Positions 1-10,754 of a DNA stretch of 40,000 nucleotides are shown in pieces; the stretch's first letter is position 1, and each line of letters opens with the position of its first letter. The position numbers and the translations under genes were made by a program. This stretch comes from Prorocentrum cordatum (Eukaryota > Sar > Dinophyceae > Prorocentrales > Prorocentraceae), in contig CAUYUJ010021071.1 of the NCBI GenBank assembly GCA_963575745.1, positions 237,665-277,664 on the forward strand, given 5' to 3'. The notes beneath the pieces are model-generated. The model had not been told where the DNA came from and did no database searches. It worked only from the letters and a program-made list of their open reading frames with translations.

Positions 1-627
1 CACTGCACTGCAGGCGTCTGAGCCCGACGCTGCGAAGCCTCCTGCACCACCTCTCAAAAGGGCCACTGCGGGAGATAACGCCCTGGGGAGGGCGGCAGCG
101 GCGGCGGGGGTACAGTCAAAGCGCAGAATAAGGTTGCGCGGTAAGGGTGCAAGGGCCTTGGAAAGCCATGTTGACGTCATTCGAATGGGACTGGCCAGCG
201 AAAGCCGTCAAGGATGGGCGGAAGGGGCCAGGGAAGCCATGGTGCAAGTGACTGCCCAGCAAGCCACCTCAACCCAACCCGAAGTCGACGTTGGGCCTAC
301 AAATTTCCAGTGGGGGGGCGTTCTGGAACATCCAGAAACACACAGTGGCACTCGTACACCCCCCAACCCGAAAGTTGGGAGGATCTGGGACCTTCGGGTT
401 GGCTGGGGGTGGCTTGGCAAATAATGAGCAAGGGTAACCTTGGAACGTTGCTCGTCCTTCCTGTGCGCTTTGACGGTACGGGCAGGCGGCGGCGCGGCAA
501 GAGGTGCGGGTGGAGCAGACGGATGCGCAGGAGGAGCTCGGCGTGGAGTCGGCGTGGTCTTCGGGTCTCCAGCACGTCAACGGCGGGCGCCCGTTCGATT
601 CCCGCATCTGATGCTGCCTGTATGTGG
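1..627. other. No recognised gene
   Basis: GC-rich sequence with several overlapping open frames on both strands and none that reads like a known protein. A G/C homopolymer run and short inverted repeats (for example the CCCAAC/GTTGGG arms near 363-380) are present. I see nothing firm. Confidence 0.3.
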
Positions 628-1464
628 TCACAAGGAGGTGCAACTTCCTGGCAACAACGTGATTGTGTACGGGCTGGGATACGACCGCTTGCGCCGTTTT
701 TCATCATCGGAGTCTCGGTCTTCTGGAGTGCGGCTTCGGTATTCTGCTCGGGGCCGTGCCACCGCCCTCCGCAGTATGTGCGGCTCGCCAGGAGCACGGC
801 ATGGAGCTGGAGCCGTTGGCTCAGGATGCCGCCCGGAATTCGGATGCTCGTGGCGATCTTCCAGGAACAAATGTCGGCACCAACCGCACCCCGTCCCCCA
901 GGGCCCCCGCGGAGGGGGCTGCCCTGGAGGGGGGCGGCGCAGCATAAGTGGCGCAGACGGCGGACGCGATGATGGACTGTGCGGGGGCCGTGCGGGTGGC
1001 GCCGTCCCTTGGTCGAGCCGCTGCGGCGGCTGCTGTGCCTGGCGCGTCACCTGTCGACGCCGTGAGCGGAGAGTCGACAAGCGTGGGTTCGCAAGAGCCT
1101 CCACATCGGCACCGTGCCGTTTCGCAGACCATTGGCGGCACATGGACAGATCGGCGGGCGCTACTGGTTGCTGTTGGAGCCTGTCGTGCTCGGAGGAGCG
1201 GAGCTGCATGCCCTTCTCCTGGAGCGCGCGGGCTTGATTTTCCACCTCCAGGTGGTGCCACTGACGCTTCTGTTCGGCAAGGTGGAGGCGCACCTGAGCT
1301 ATCGTCAGCTGTTGCTGCCGAGTTATATCGGGACCCTGATCATCGTCGTCGCCTTCACAGCTCGGCCTCAATCCCACTAGCCATGTATGGCGTGAGTAGT
1401 TTAAGGCCTTTCCTCTTCCATCCTCACTTATTCGTCTTCTGGGAGGGGGGTACCCCACCCCCAC
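628..1464 (-). CDS. Possible exon(s) of a coiled-coil / Arg-Ser-rich protein
   Basis: This minus-strand frame is open for 278 codons. Its first codon is GTG, so the true start or splice acceptor is unknown. Residues ~50-105 are rich in Q, L, E, K and R with heptad-like spacing (around HLAEQKRQWHHLEVENQA), which suggests a coiled coil. The middle is Pro-rich and low complexity. The end carries an acidic/basic Arg-Ser stretch (RSRTPEDRDSDDEKRRKRS), as seen in some nuclear or RNA-binding proteins. I recognise no family. A spliced gene is plausible, since an AG acceptor lies near 1378. In GC-rich DNA a long open frame can also arise by chance, so both exon status and boundaries are uncertain. Confidence 0.3.
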   Translation of the reverse strand: MGVGYPPPRRRISEDGRGKALNYSRHTWLVGLRPSCEGDDDDQGPDITRQQQLTIAQVRLHLAEQKRQWHHLEVENQARALQEKGMQLRSSEHDRLQQQPVAPADLSMCRQWSAKRHGADVEALANPRLSTLRSRRRQVTRQAQQPPQRLDQGTAPPARPPHSPSSRPPSAPLMLRRPPPGQPPPRGPWGTGCGWCRHLFLEDRHEHPNSGRHPEPTAPAPCRAPGEPHILRRAVARPRAEYRSRTPEDRDSDDEKRRKRSYPSPYTITLLPGSCTSL

Positions 1465-1619
1465 CTCTACCCCTGGGTCTGGACGGGGGGGCCGCGACCC
1501 GTTGGAACGTCCAAGAAGGCCTCAGCGAAAAGGCAAGCACTATACATGTTCTGTTGGCCTTGCGCCAAGTTTGGGTTGATGGGGGGGGACGAGGCTGTTC
1601 GCCCCCCCCATTCGTCCAT

Positions 1620-1800
1620 CCATAGCCACCAGGATGGCCCCGAAATGGCCCGAGAAACCCTCAAGAGAGCCCCAAGAGGCACCCAAGAGGCCATCCAGGG
1701 GCACCCAAAACGTTCCAATATGCCCCCCAAGAGCAAGCAAAAGGCCCCCAAAAAACCCCAAGATGCTTCCAAGAGGCCCACAGGACTCCAAAATACCTAG
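1620..1800. repeat. Degenerate CCAAGA-type satellite
   Basis: Short imperfect units around 'CCCCAAGAGGC' repeat here. Read on the minus strand they give Trp/Leu/Gly-rich pseudo-peptides (SWGFLGAF, GCPWMASWVPLG). The same style recurs in the 12.5-13.5 kb array, so these are related satellite sequences and not a gene. Confidence 0.55.
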
Positions 1801-1824
1801 GGAAGCATGGGGGGCGCGCCGCTG

Positions 1825-2010
1825 GGGGGGGGTCAGCCCCCCCCCCCCTCCTTTCCCGGTCCGTCGTCGGCGGACCCCCCCCCTTTCCCGATCCGTCGTC
1901 GGCGGACCCCCTCCCCACTTCGAAAGGGGAGGGCGGCTCGAACCCCTCCTCCCTCCCCCTCTCTGAATTCGAAATTCGGACCCCTTCCTTCTCTCTCCCC
2001 CTTTTCAAGG
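1825..2010. repeat. C-rich tract with a duplicated ~29-bp unit
   Basis: Two nearly identical units containing CCGTCGTCGGCGGACCCCC lie between poly-C runs (1856-1912). They are followed by C-rich, CTCCCCCT-like sequence. No coding potential is evident. Confidence 0.5.
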
Positions 2011-2014
2011 GGCT

Positions 2015-2155
2015 CCGAAACCCTAGCTCCGAACCCCCACCCCCGAACCCAACCCCCGAACCCCCTAACCCGAACCTTAACCCCGAACCCCAAACCCCAA
2101 ACCCCAAATCCCGAACCCTATTCCAGACCCTGACCCTAGCCCTCACCCCAACCTT
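2015..2155 (+). repeat. Degenerate telomere-like repeat (short block)
   Basis: Variants of CCCTAA, CCCGAA and CCCCAAA follow each other for about 140 bp. This is a smaller outlier of the large array at 3095-4440. Confidence 0.7.
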
Positions 2156-2309
2156 TTTTTAATCCTTACTTCTTATGATCAAACACCCCCAAACCCCAAC
2201 TAGCCGGCCGATAGCAACCCCGCCGTCCTAATCGTAAAAACAATACAAACTCAAGTGGTTCCTCGCCATCATGTCATCGAGTTGCGAAAAGTGTAGCAAT
2301 AATGCGACG

Positions 2310-3030
2310 GAATGAGCACCGCTTGGGTCACCCTAAGCGGGTGGCCGCGTCCTACCTACCAAAGAACCGTACAACGTCAACGTGGACGTTTTTATCGTCG
2401 ACGCTGCGAAAAAATTAACACGAACGGGACGCGGCGCACATCGCGCGCGGACGCCTGGCCACCCCCCCCCGTCCTACCTACCAAAAAACACCGCAACGTC
2501 GACGTTTGTCTTGCCAACGTGCAGTTTATCCTCGTCGGCGCTGTGAATCGCGAAGCGGAAATATGGAACGCGGCGCACATCGCGCGGGGACGCCTGCTCG
2601 TCAACCTGGAATTTCTTGTCGTCGACGCTGCGGCCCGTCGGTTGAGGAGCTGGGCGGGCGGCAAGTCAGAATGCCTCAAGCAAGAGACAATATCCTCTTC
2701 CTCCTCAGTTTTTCTCTCCCTCCATCTCTCCCTCCCCTCCTCCTCTTCTTCCTCCCCCTCCTCCTTGCGCGGCAGGAGCGAAACGATTGGCGGTACAACG
2801 CGCGTGGCTGGAATGAGACGCGGCGCACTTCGCGCGCTGGACGTGATGCCGCCGACGATGCAACATGAGAGGCCGGAGCAGGGCGCGGCGTACATCGCGC
2901 GCGGTCTTGTTTCTCGTGGACGTTGCTCAATACGTGGCAGGAATAGGACGCAGCTCATGTCGCGCGCTGAACGTCTAGCCGCCCACGATAGAAGATGAGC
3001 GACAGGCGTCGGACGCGACGCACTTGCTTC
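2310..3030. repeat. ~65-bp degenerate tandem array (GCGGCGCACATCGCGCGCG core)
   Basis: The core GCGGCGCACATCGCGCGCG and variants recur at about 2431, 2570, 2820, 2885, 2950 and 3013. The last four are spaced ~65 bp, and the wider gaps are near multiples of that. A pyrimidine-rich insert (2697-2765) interrupts the array. Other shared words include GTCGACGCTGCG and CCTACCTACCAAA. The long open frames here are by-products of the repeat. Confidence 0.65.
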
Positions 3031-3094
3031 TTATGTTGTGGGAGAGCGGGTGGGAGTGGACGGAGCCCTCTGGCTCGTTCGAGCTGGCTAACTT

Positions 3095-4440
3095 GACCCT
3101 CACCCTCACCCTCACCCTAATCCTGCACCTTAACGCTAACCCTAACCCTACACCCCAACCCCTCACCTCGCACCCCGAACCCCTAACCCCGAACCCCTCA
3201 TCCCACACACCCCTTATGACCCTCACCCTAACCCTAAAACTAACCCTCCTACACTAATCCGAACATCCTTACCCCCTAACCCTAACCTTAGCACCCTAAC
3301 CCTAACCCCCTAACCCGGACCTTAGAGGTGACCCGAACTCGAACCCTACCATCCTAACCCTAATCCGATATAACTTCCTAACTCCCGAACCCGAACCCTA
3401 AACGCTTAACCCTAACCCTAACCCTAAGCCGACCCCCCTAATCCTAACCCTCTACACCTAACCCCTACCATGACACCCTAACCCTAGCACCCTAACTCTA
3501 ACCCTACCACCCCAACCCGATCCCCCATGACACGAACCCTAACACCCTAACCCTATCCCTGCCGCCCTAACCCTAAACCCCTAAACCGAACCTTAATCCT
3601 GACCCTACCAACCTGATCATAATCCCCAAACCCTAGCCCTAACCATCTACCCCAAACCCTAAGACCCTAACCCTAACCGCCTAACCCGAACCCTAACCCC
3701 CCTCCCCCCCCCCCCAAAAAAAACAACAATCACCAAACAACCACCGTAACCCGAACCCCCTAACACCCTAACACGAACCCTGACCCTAACCCCCTGACAA
3801 TATTCCCAGCACCCTGACCTAAGCCCCACCACCCAAACCCGAACCCTAACCCGAACAGCCGACTCCGAACCCCCTAACACTAACCCTCACCCTAACCTCC
3901 TAGCCCTAACCCTAATACCCTAGCCCAAACCCCCTGACCCTAACCCTTACCCTACCCCCGAAACCTACCACCCTAACCGTAACCCCCCAACCGTAAACCT
4001 AGCACCTTACCCCTAACCCCAATCCAAACCCTACCATCCCCTAACCCTAACACACCCGAACCCTGACCCTCACCTCAACATCCTGAGCCTGACCCTACCA
4101 CCCTATCCCTAACCCACTAACCCTATACCTAGCACCTTACCCCTAACCCGAATCCTAACCCTACCACCCCAACCCTAACCCCCGAACCCTGGCCCTGACC
4201 TGAGTACCCTAACCCTGCCCCTACCATCCTATCCCTGACCCCCTAACCCTGACCCTAACACCGTACCCCGAATCCTAATCCTAACCCTACCACCCGAACC
4301 GAACCCTCTATATAAACCCAACCCTACCCCTGACCTCCTGACCCTGACCCTAATACCCTGGCCAAAAAAAACTGACCCTAACCCGAACCCTACCCCCGAA
4401 CCCTGACCACCTAACCCTAACCTCAACACCTTACCCCTAC
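3095..4440 (+). repeat. Interstitial telomere-like array, degenerate (CCCTAA)n
   Basis: About 1.35 kb of CCCTAA-type repeats with many variants (CCCGAAC, CCCTGAC, CCCTACC, CCCCTAAC). The C-rich strand is the plus strand, as at a left chromosome end, but 3 kb of other DNA lies to its left in this window, so it is interstitial here. Unit length and spelling vary throughout, indicating an old, mutated array. Minus-strand open frames in it (Val-Arg-Val-Arg repeats) are artefacts. Confidence 0.85.
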
Positions 4441-4449
4441 CCTACCACC

Positions 4450-4640
4450 CTGGGGGGTCCGAAATCCTCCCCCCCCCTCTCCGTCGCAAAGGGGGGGGAG
4501 AGGGGGGTCCGAAACCACCACCACCCCTTTGAAAAGGGTGCGACCCCCCCCCCCCCTTTAAAGGGGGGATGGGGGTCCCCGTCAACACACGACCCCTTTA
4601 AAATTACGGGGGCACCCAGTGGCGGGCTTTCCATCCTAAG
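4450..4640. other. G/C homopolymer-rich segment
   Basis: Runs of 7-14 C or G alternate with short A/T-containing words such as CCCTTTAAAGGGGG. A minus-strand frame of 94 codons exists but consists mostly of homopolymer-encoded Gly and Pro. No gene is supported. Confidence 0.5.
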
Positions 4641-5039
4641 GATTTGCCCCCCCCCCACACAGGCCCTCGACATCTCCAAATGATGACGCGCTCCGCCGTT
4701 TAGGGCAGCTACTCTGAACATCGTGCCTGGATGGACTAGTGGGGATACGCGAAGAGTTGAGAGTTATGATAACTGCAAGCACCAAAACAGTGTCCTGGGA
4801 TGTTGCCCGGGCCACAGACAGTATTCAAACAGTTCATAGAGCTCGGATGGTTTCAGCATGCAGAGGAACGTGAGCGCTTCGCAATAGGGTGAATGCGTGC
4901 ATCGTCCATGAAATGCGTCTCCATTCAGTACCTCTTGGTCGGCGAGAAAGTCGTGGTCAAGGGTGGAGTTTCATATCGACTCGCATGATACAAATTCGTT
5001 GGATAGCTTGAAACTCGATACCATGCTGCTCAACCCCCT
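4641..5039. other. No recognised gene
   Basis: Ordinary mixed-composition sequence between the G/C tract and the first dispersed-repeat copy. Nothing recognisable was found on either strand. Confidence 0.3.
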
Positions 5040-5910
5040 CCTTCTAGAGAGATCCTCCCTGTCTCACCCCAAGGTCGGTCGACACGGCGGGCCGGGCGTT
5101 TCGCCTCAGACTTCCCCAGCATTTATGATCCAGAAGCTTGAAAATTGCAAGAGCTTCACGGATGGAGGGCGGCCCGCTTTCAAAGTGCGGCTCTCGCCCT
5201 GGCGCCGCGCACATTCATCTCCAAAGTTCGCAAAAGCTTCATGGATGGAGGGCAGCCCGCTTTCAAAATGTGGCTCTCGCCTTAGCTCCGAGCGCACATT
5301 CGTCTTAGAAATTCGCAAGAGTTTTAAGAGATGGAGGGCAGGTGATTCTCAAAATGTGGCTCTCGCAATCGCGCCGCGCACATTCGACTTACAATATGTG
5401 CAAGAGTCACACGCATGGAGGGCGGCCCGTTTTCGAAATGTGACTCTCGCCCCAGCGCCGCGCACAGTCGTCTTAAAAGCTGGCAGGAATTTCACGGATG
5501 GAGGGCGGCTCCTTTTCAAAATGTGGCTCTCGCCTTAGCGCCGCGCAAGTTCGTCTTAAGAGTTCACAACAATTTGAAAGGATATCATGATCAATGTCCG
5601 TGAATGGTTTTTCGGCATGATGTCGGAAAGTCAAGGCGCAACAGTCACGTGAATTCGCGGTGTTGAAGTCCGAGGAATGGTCTTCTGGCGCGACTCAGGA
5701 TCGTCAAGACACAACGGTAAAAATGATTCGCGACATTGCTGTCCCCGGAATGGCGTTACAGCAGACTTCCGGATATTCAAAAACCTGTCTTCCAACGGGG
5801 AACCTCCCTCAGTGAAAATAAATCCGAGTGGGGGCCTATGAAGAGGGAACTTGGAGGAAGGGCCTACTGCAGTGACGTTGATGAGTCTTGGGTTTACACT
5901 GGTTGTCCTC
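5040..5910 (+). repeat. Dispersed repeat family, copy A, with five ~84-bp subrepeats
   Basis: Five imperfect units start at the word GATGGAGGGC at 5161, 5244, 5330, 5414 and 5497 (period 83-86 bp). Each contains TTTCAAAATGTGGCTCTCGCC and GCGCCGCGCACATTCGTCTT-like text. They are followed by a second subrepeat type (GATTCGCGGTGTTGAAGTCC) and end at GTTGATGAGTCTTGGGTTTA (5877-5896), directly before a pyrimidine tract. The same order of blocks recurs at 8140-8945. Open frames here have the repeat period and are not genes. Confidence 0.8.
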
Positions 5911-6900
5911 CTCTCCCCCCCTCCGCCTCATCCTCGCTTCCCCCGTCCTACCCCTCCCATTCATTCTGGAGAAGATGCCAATGATAATGGAGGAGAGAGA
6001 TGAAGGATGACGAAGAGGAATGAAGGAGTAGGAGGGAAATATGGAGAGGGGGAGGACGGAGAAGAAAACATGAAGGATTAGGTTGGACACGCAGGAAAGC
6101 AAGCATCACACAGACCAGCAACTGAAGACACAATGGCACCCGAACATTCTGCAAGGAAAACAAAGGAAAGACGAAAAAAGAAACACGACTCGACGGATTA
6201 ACGAAACGGAAGGGAGGTACGAGAGAACGTGCGAGAAGGGAGGAGGGGGAAAAGGCAGAAAGGGAGGAGGGAAGGGAGCGGAGGGAAGGAGGAGGAAGGA
6301 GGAAAGAGCGCGGGGGGAGGAGGGAGGGGGGAGGACAAGGAAGAGGGCGAGGAAGAAGAGGACGAGCAAGAGGAGTAAGAGAAAGAGGTGGAGGGCGAGA
6401 AACAGGATGAGGACGAGCAAGGGGAGAACGAAGAGGACAAGGAAACAACTGGGACGAGGGACAAGGGCGAGAACAAGGATCAAGGTGAGGACGGTTAGCA
6501 TTCCTGCCAGTTGGCACACGGGCTGCGGGTCGACCAGCATTGCGCGAGCCCGTCCCAGCCCCGAGGTCCCCTGTCGTCGGGCCAGAGAGGCACTGGAACC
6601 AGGAGGAGAGGAGGGAAGAAAGCAAAGAATCGGCGGCGAGCGAGGGGGGAAGTAAGAAGAAGAAGATCTTCTCAGAAGGCGGCGGGGCTTCTCGGAAGCT
6701 CTCTGGCCTTCTGGAAAGTTTTTGTGTCTTCGGAGAAGGCAAAGAAAATGTCTTAAAGGCCATGGAGCTTCCGAGCCTGCTGAGAAGGCCCGCCGCTTCT
6801 CACTTACCCCCCCGGCTCGCCGACGAAAGAAGGCAGGGCGCGAGGCAAGGGGGAGGGGCAAAAGAGAAGGGAGTGGGGAGCTAGACTCATTGGTCTGGCC
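5911..6900. repeat. Pyrimidine tract, then ~500-bp purine-rich low-complexity tract
   Basis: A CCTCC-rich stretch (5905-5965) gives way to A/G-dominated sequence (about 5984-6490) made of GAGGAAGGA and AAGAGG-like words. From 6490 to 6900 the sequence is mixed but still purine-rich, with a repeated TTCTCGGAAG/TTCTCAGAAG word near 6668-6740. The long open frames on both strands are low-complexity (Arg/Lys/Glu or Ser/Leu/Pro). Confidence 0.6.
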
Positions 6901-7990
6901 GCTCGTGAGTTGTTGCCACCGCTGATGTCCATCGCATCAGTGTCGCGCAAAAGGCCGACATGCCTCTTCTTACTCCCAATATTCACAATTAACGCTAACC
7001 TTTGGACATGTCCCAAAAGTCTGGCGACACGGGTACTATATAACATGCATGACGCAAATCATCGAACCGGTCGCCTGCGCGGATCGATTTGTTTACATGC
7101 GCCGCCATCCTGAACGTCATGGGCAGAAAATACGCGTTCCCATGATTTCCCCGACGATCGACCAAGCCTGTCCAGTGATGCAACTTCGCTTGTGTTACTA
7201 GGCCTCTTAGCGTCTAGTTTGTGAAACTGTATCAATCGCATCCATCACACTTGCGTTGTTTATGATGGCATCCCAAACCATTTTGCGATCGTGCGAACTA
7301 CTTGGGAAGCTAGAGCGTATAGCTTCTGCCGCAACCTCCCATGATGAAACCTACAGAAGGCCCTCTGCACCTGGCTCTTCAGGTGTTCGGTCGGTCGTCC
7401 CAGGTGTCGCGATCACTCTTCAACGTGATACAAATTGCATCGCTCAAATTGGCGAGCGCATTGGCTTTTGATTCACAAATGAGTGCATGGCGACTTCAAC
7501 GATCGCTTCGTTGTCCATGATATGCTTCATGTGCGAACTGTTCATGATCTGTCATCGTTCTGGCTTATCACGCGTGTCGGTTCTCACGGCTGATCACACT
7601 TGACAGCGCTGTCGCCTTATGCCACCAGATATGTGTGTAAGTATGAACAAGTCACTTTGGCGATCATGCTTCTCATTTTTGGACGCCATCCCATGACGTG
7701 GAAATCAACTCCAGCATGGTTGACCCGAATGGCTGCTTTCTAATGGAACTTCCTTCTACGAAATTAGCTGCAATATGGCAACTGCCATGGAACGACTCGA
7801 AGTTCAGTCGTATCACTCCTCGCGACTGTCAGGTGTTTGTGCCTCTGCTGGTCGCGTCGCCATGCGAATCTCGCCACCATGCAAAACTCCCAGCAGAGAT
7901 AGTAGCAAAGTTGCACTGGCGGATAAACGTTTAGCCATCCTGATCACGTTAAGAGATAGCGCCCTCAACCACCTGGATGGGTTTGGTCGA
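6901..7990. other. Lower-GC spacer, no recognised gene
   Basis: Composition drops towards equal AT and GC, unlike the flanks. Words such as GCGATC and ATCACACTTG recur loosely, suggesting old repeat DNA. All open frames are under 90 codons and none resembles a known protein. Confidence 0.35.
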
Positions 7991-7994
7991 ATAT

Positions 7995-8115
7995 CTCTTC
8001 CTCCGTCCTCCTCGTGTTCCTCCTCCTCCTCGTGTTCCCCCTCCTTCTCCTCCAACTCCTCATCCATCCTCCTCTCCCACCTCCTCCACCGCCCTCGTCA
8101 TCGTCCCCCTCTCAA
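7995..8115. repeat. CTC/CCT-rich pyrimidine tract
   Basis: Imperfect CCTCCTCGTGTTCC repeats lie immediately upstream of copy B of the dispersed repeat. Confidence 0.6.
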
Positions 8116-8139
8116 CTTCATCTTCCTCCTCCCTGTCGC

Positions 8140-8945
8140 ATCCCAAGACGTGAAGGTAGGGCGGGCGCTTCGCCTGACTTCCTCACCATGTATGACCCTG
8201 AAGTTTGAAGACCGAACCAGCTTCACAGATAGAGGGTGGGCCATGTTCGACATGTAGCTCCTACGTCAGCGCCGCTCTCATTTCTCTTCAGAGTTTGCAA
8301 TCGCTCCACGGATGGGGGGCGTGTGGTTTTCAAAGTGTGGCTCTCGCCTCGGCGCCACGCACAGTCGTCTTGAAAGATTGCGAGAGGCTCCCTGATGAAG
8401 GGCGGGCGGTCTTCGCAATGCGGCTTCTCTGCAACGACATGCACATCCGTCGTGAAAGTTTGCAGTGATTTCACGGGTGGAGGGCACCACTTTTCAAAAT
8501 GTGGATCTCGCCTCAGCACCTCTCACATTCGCCTTGAAAGCTTGCAGCATGCTCAAGGATAAAGGGCGGCTCTTTTTCAAAATGTGGCTATCGCCTTAGC
8601 GCCGGCACATTCGCTTTGAAAACTTACAACAGCTTCAAAGATTCGCAAGGTCGAAGTCCCAGGAATGTTCTGGCACGAATTAAGAATGTCAGGACGCAGC
8701 AACCACGCTGATTCGCGGTGTTCAAGTCCCAGCAATGGTGTTCAGGTGCGATTTGAAAATTATCAGGACGCGACGCTGAAGTACTTGAACGTGTGTTTTG
8801 GCACGATTGAGGATTCTCAGACAATTTTCCTCCAATAAGCAATTCCTAGAATGAACAGATGCTATTGCTGGGCCCTGTAAAGAGGGAACTCGAAGAGAGG
8901 TAGATTGCAACATCGTTGATGCGTCTTGGGTTTACATAGGTCCTC
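8140..8945 (+). repeat. Dispersed repeat family, copy B, with five ~83-bp subrepeats
   Basis: Same architecture as copy A. Subrepeat starts lie at 8228, 8311, 8394, 8476 and 8559 (period 82-83 bp). They are followed by ATTCGCGGTGTTCAAGTCCC-type units and the terminal word GTTGATGCGTCTTGGGTTTA (8915-8934), then a CCTCCTCCT tract. Shared text before the subrepeats (GGGCG.TTCGCCT..ACTTCC near 8160 and 5095) shows that homology extends beyond the tandem units. The copies are clearly diverged, so this is not a recent duplication. Confidence 0.8.
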
Positions 8946-9075
8946 CTCCTCCTCATCCTCCTCCTCCTTCCCCGTCCCTTTTTCCTCCTTCTCCACAACC
9001 TCCTCCTCCCCCTCCCCCTCCCCTTCCTTCGCCTCCTTCTCGCCTTCTCCCCCACCCGCCCCAGCCCAGCCCAGC
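8940..9075. repeat. CCT/CTC microsatellite
   Basis: Pyrimidine-only stretch built from CCTCCT, CCCTCC and CCTTCT. It directly follows the terminal motif of copy B. Confidence 0.7.
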
Positions 9076-9249
9076 GCGCCCGATGAGCGCCCAGAACAAC
9101 GGTTGCAGAGCGCCGCTGCTGACATCCAACATCCCGTCGATGGCCAACTTCGCGCCGGACGGCGAGAGAAGTGGAGAGGTTGTTACGATGGTCGATCTGG
9201 TAAACCCTCGGGTTGCGCACAGACACCTCGGCACCGCCTCCGCCGGCGC

Positions 9250-9365
9250 CCCTGGGTGTTGAGACCGCCCAGGACTTCTCGTGGGGGGGGGCTGTTGAGA
9301 CCAGCTTGGCCTACTCGAGGGGCCCGTTGAGGCCAGCCTGGACTACCTGGGGGGGGGGCTATCTG
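9250..9365. repeat. Three imperfect units of GTTGAGACCAGC type
   Basis: Units beginning GTTGAGACCGCC (~9258), GTTGAGACCAGC (~9292) and GTTGAGGCCAGC (~9326) repeat at ~34 bp. Each includes GG(A/C)CTA or GGACT plus a G run. Confidence 0.5.
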
Positions 9366-9689
9366 TGGCCAATCCGAAGATTTACCAGATCGATCGAGGC
9401 TTAATGCGGGGGCTCCTTTCCTCCTGAAAGCTCGGCGTGGCGGCCCGCTCCAGCAGCTCTGAGCACCGCGTGGGCTACCAGATCGCCCAAGGCTGCAAGA
9501 TCGCCCAATGGAGGCATGCTGAGGTCATCTGTGCATTACCACCAGGGGCCGTGCCTTGAACAAGAACTAACGCCATAAACAGACGTTCTCGGAGGTCCAC
9601 GCGGATTTCTCGGATGAGGCCCAGCGCCGATTCAAGAAATCCGCGCGGAGGGCCGAGAAATCATGGTTATGCCCAGGCGCTGTTGACTC

Positions 9690-9743
9690 CCAATGCTGGG
9701 CCCTGGCATTGGGTACACGCCCTCCTGGCCGAGGCCAGGAGGG
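9690..9743. repeat. Two adjacent inverted repeats (hairpin cluster)
   Basis: 9690-9712 is a near-palindrome with CCAATGC/GCATTGG arms around GGGCCC. 9720-9743 is a perfect inverted repeat with 11-bp arms (CCCTCCTGGCC and GGCCAGGAGGG) and a 2-bp centre. Confidence 0.75.
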
Positions 9744-10241
9744 TCTGTGCAGCAACCTCGGACCAAGGTTGGCCCTGGCCAGGCACAGTGGTGGTGTGCA
9801 TGTACCCCCTGCGGACAGGACTGGGGAGGAGACGGGCAGGATCAGTCAGCATCGAATCGGAAAATCGGATCGAATGGGAATTTGAGTAGGATCGTCGAGG
9901 CGGGGATATATCCATATCCACCGCCTGTGGAACTCACGTGCTGGGACCCCAGCGGACCCCAGCGGGTGGTGGATATGGACATGCTTTTGGCCACAGGGGA
10001 GCCAAGTACATTCATATCCAACGCATGCCGAGGGCCCCGAAGATCGATCCCCTAGGCGGCGGTTCTGGGTAAATCTCCGTCTCGGATCGTCCTGCATCGG
10101 CACGAAGAAGCGACATCTGAAATCTGATGGGACTGATTGCGCCAGGATGCACGACAGCGCAAGAAGTACTGGGCCGCGTCTTGAGGCCTCCCGAATGTGG
10201 TCCGAGTAGATGTGGTCAGAGGATCGCGCCCCCTCGCCCAT

Positions 10242-10265
10242 GCATCGCCGATGCATCGGCGATGC
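10242..10265. repeat. 24-bp perfect palindrome
   Basis: GCATCGCCGATG is followed directly by its reverse complement, giving a 24-bp perfect dyad with no spacer. Confidence 0.9.
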
Positions 10266-10723
10266 GGCGAGATCCTCCGACCCCATCTTCTCCAACCTCA
10301 TTTGAAAGGCCTGGAGCATCGGACCGCTGGAACATCGGAATCGATCCGGACCGAGCCTGCCGGAATCGATACCGAATCGAACCGATCGGATCGAAAGAGG
10401 CCCTGGAGCGTGGGGCACTCGGCGCTTCCGACCGAGCGCCCGACGGAGGCCGCGGTCTCCGCTTGCGACCCCGGACCGACCCCCGCGCAGGAGGCGCTGC
10501 GCCTTCAGGCACGGCGCGTCGACGTGGCGAGGTTGACGCCCGCAGAGCGCAGAGGGTTCCGCTGCGTGGAGAGCGAAGGGGGCCCGGGAAGCACGCGAGC
10601 GGCGGGGACGGGCGGGGGCGTGCACGGGGGCACAGCCGCGGAGGAGAGCGAGGGGCGGGGGGGGGAGGGAGGGGGAGGATGTAACAGCACGCGCGAGATG
10701 AAACCAGCCGAAAGAAGCTGGCT

Positions 10724-10754
10724 GCTGCTCAGATCTATCGAAAATCTGAGCAGC
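10724..10754. repeat. Stem-loop with 11-bp perfect stem
   Basis: Arms GCTGCTCAGAT (10724-10734) and ATCTGAGCAGC (10744-10754) enclose the 9-nt loop CTATCGAAA. It is not followed by a T run. Function unknown. Confidence 0.8.

Noticed and set aside
3095-4440. A true chromosome end
   Set aside because: Units are heavily mutated and unrelated DNA lies on both sides.
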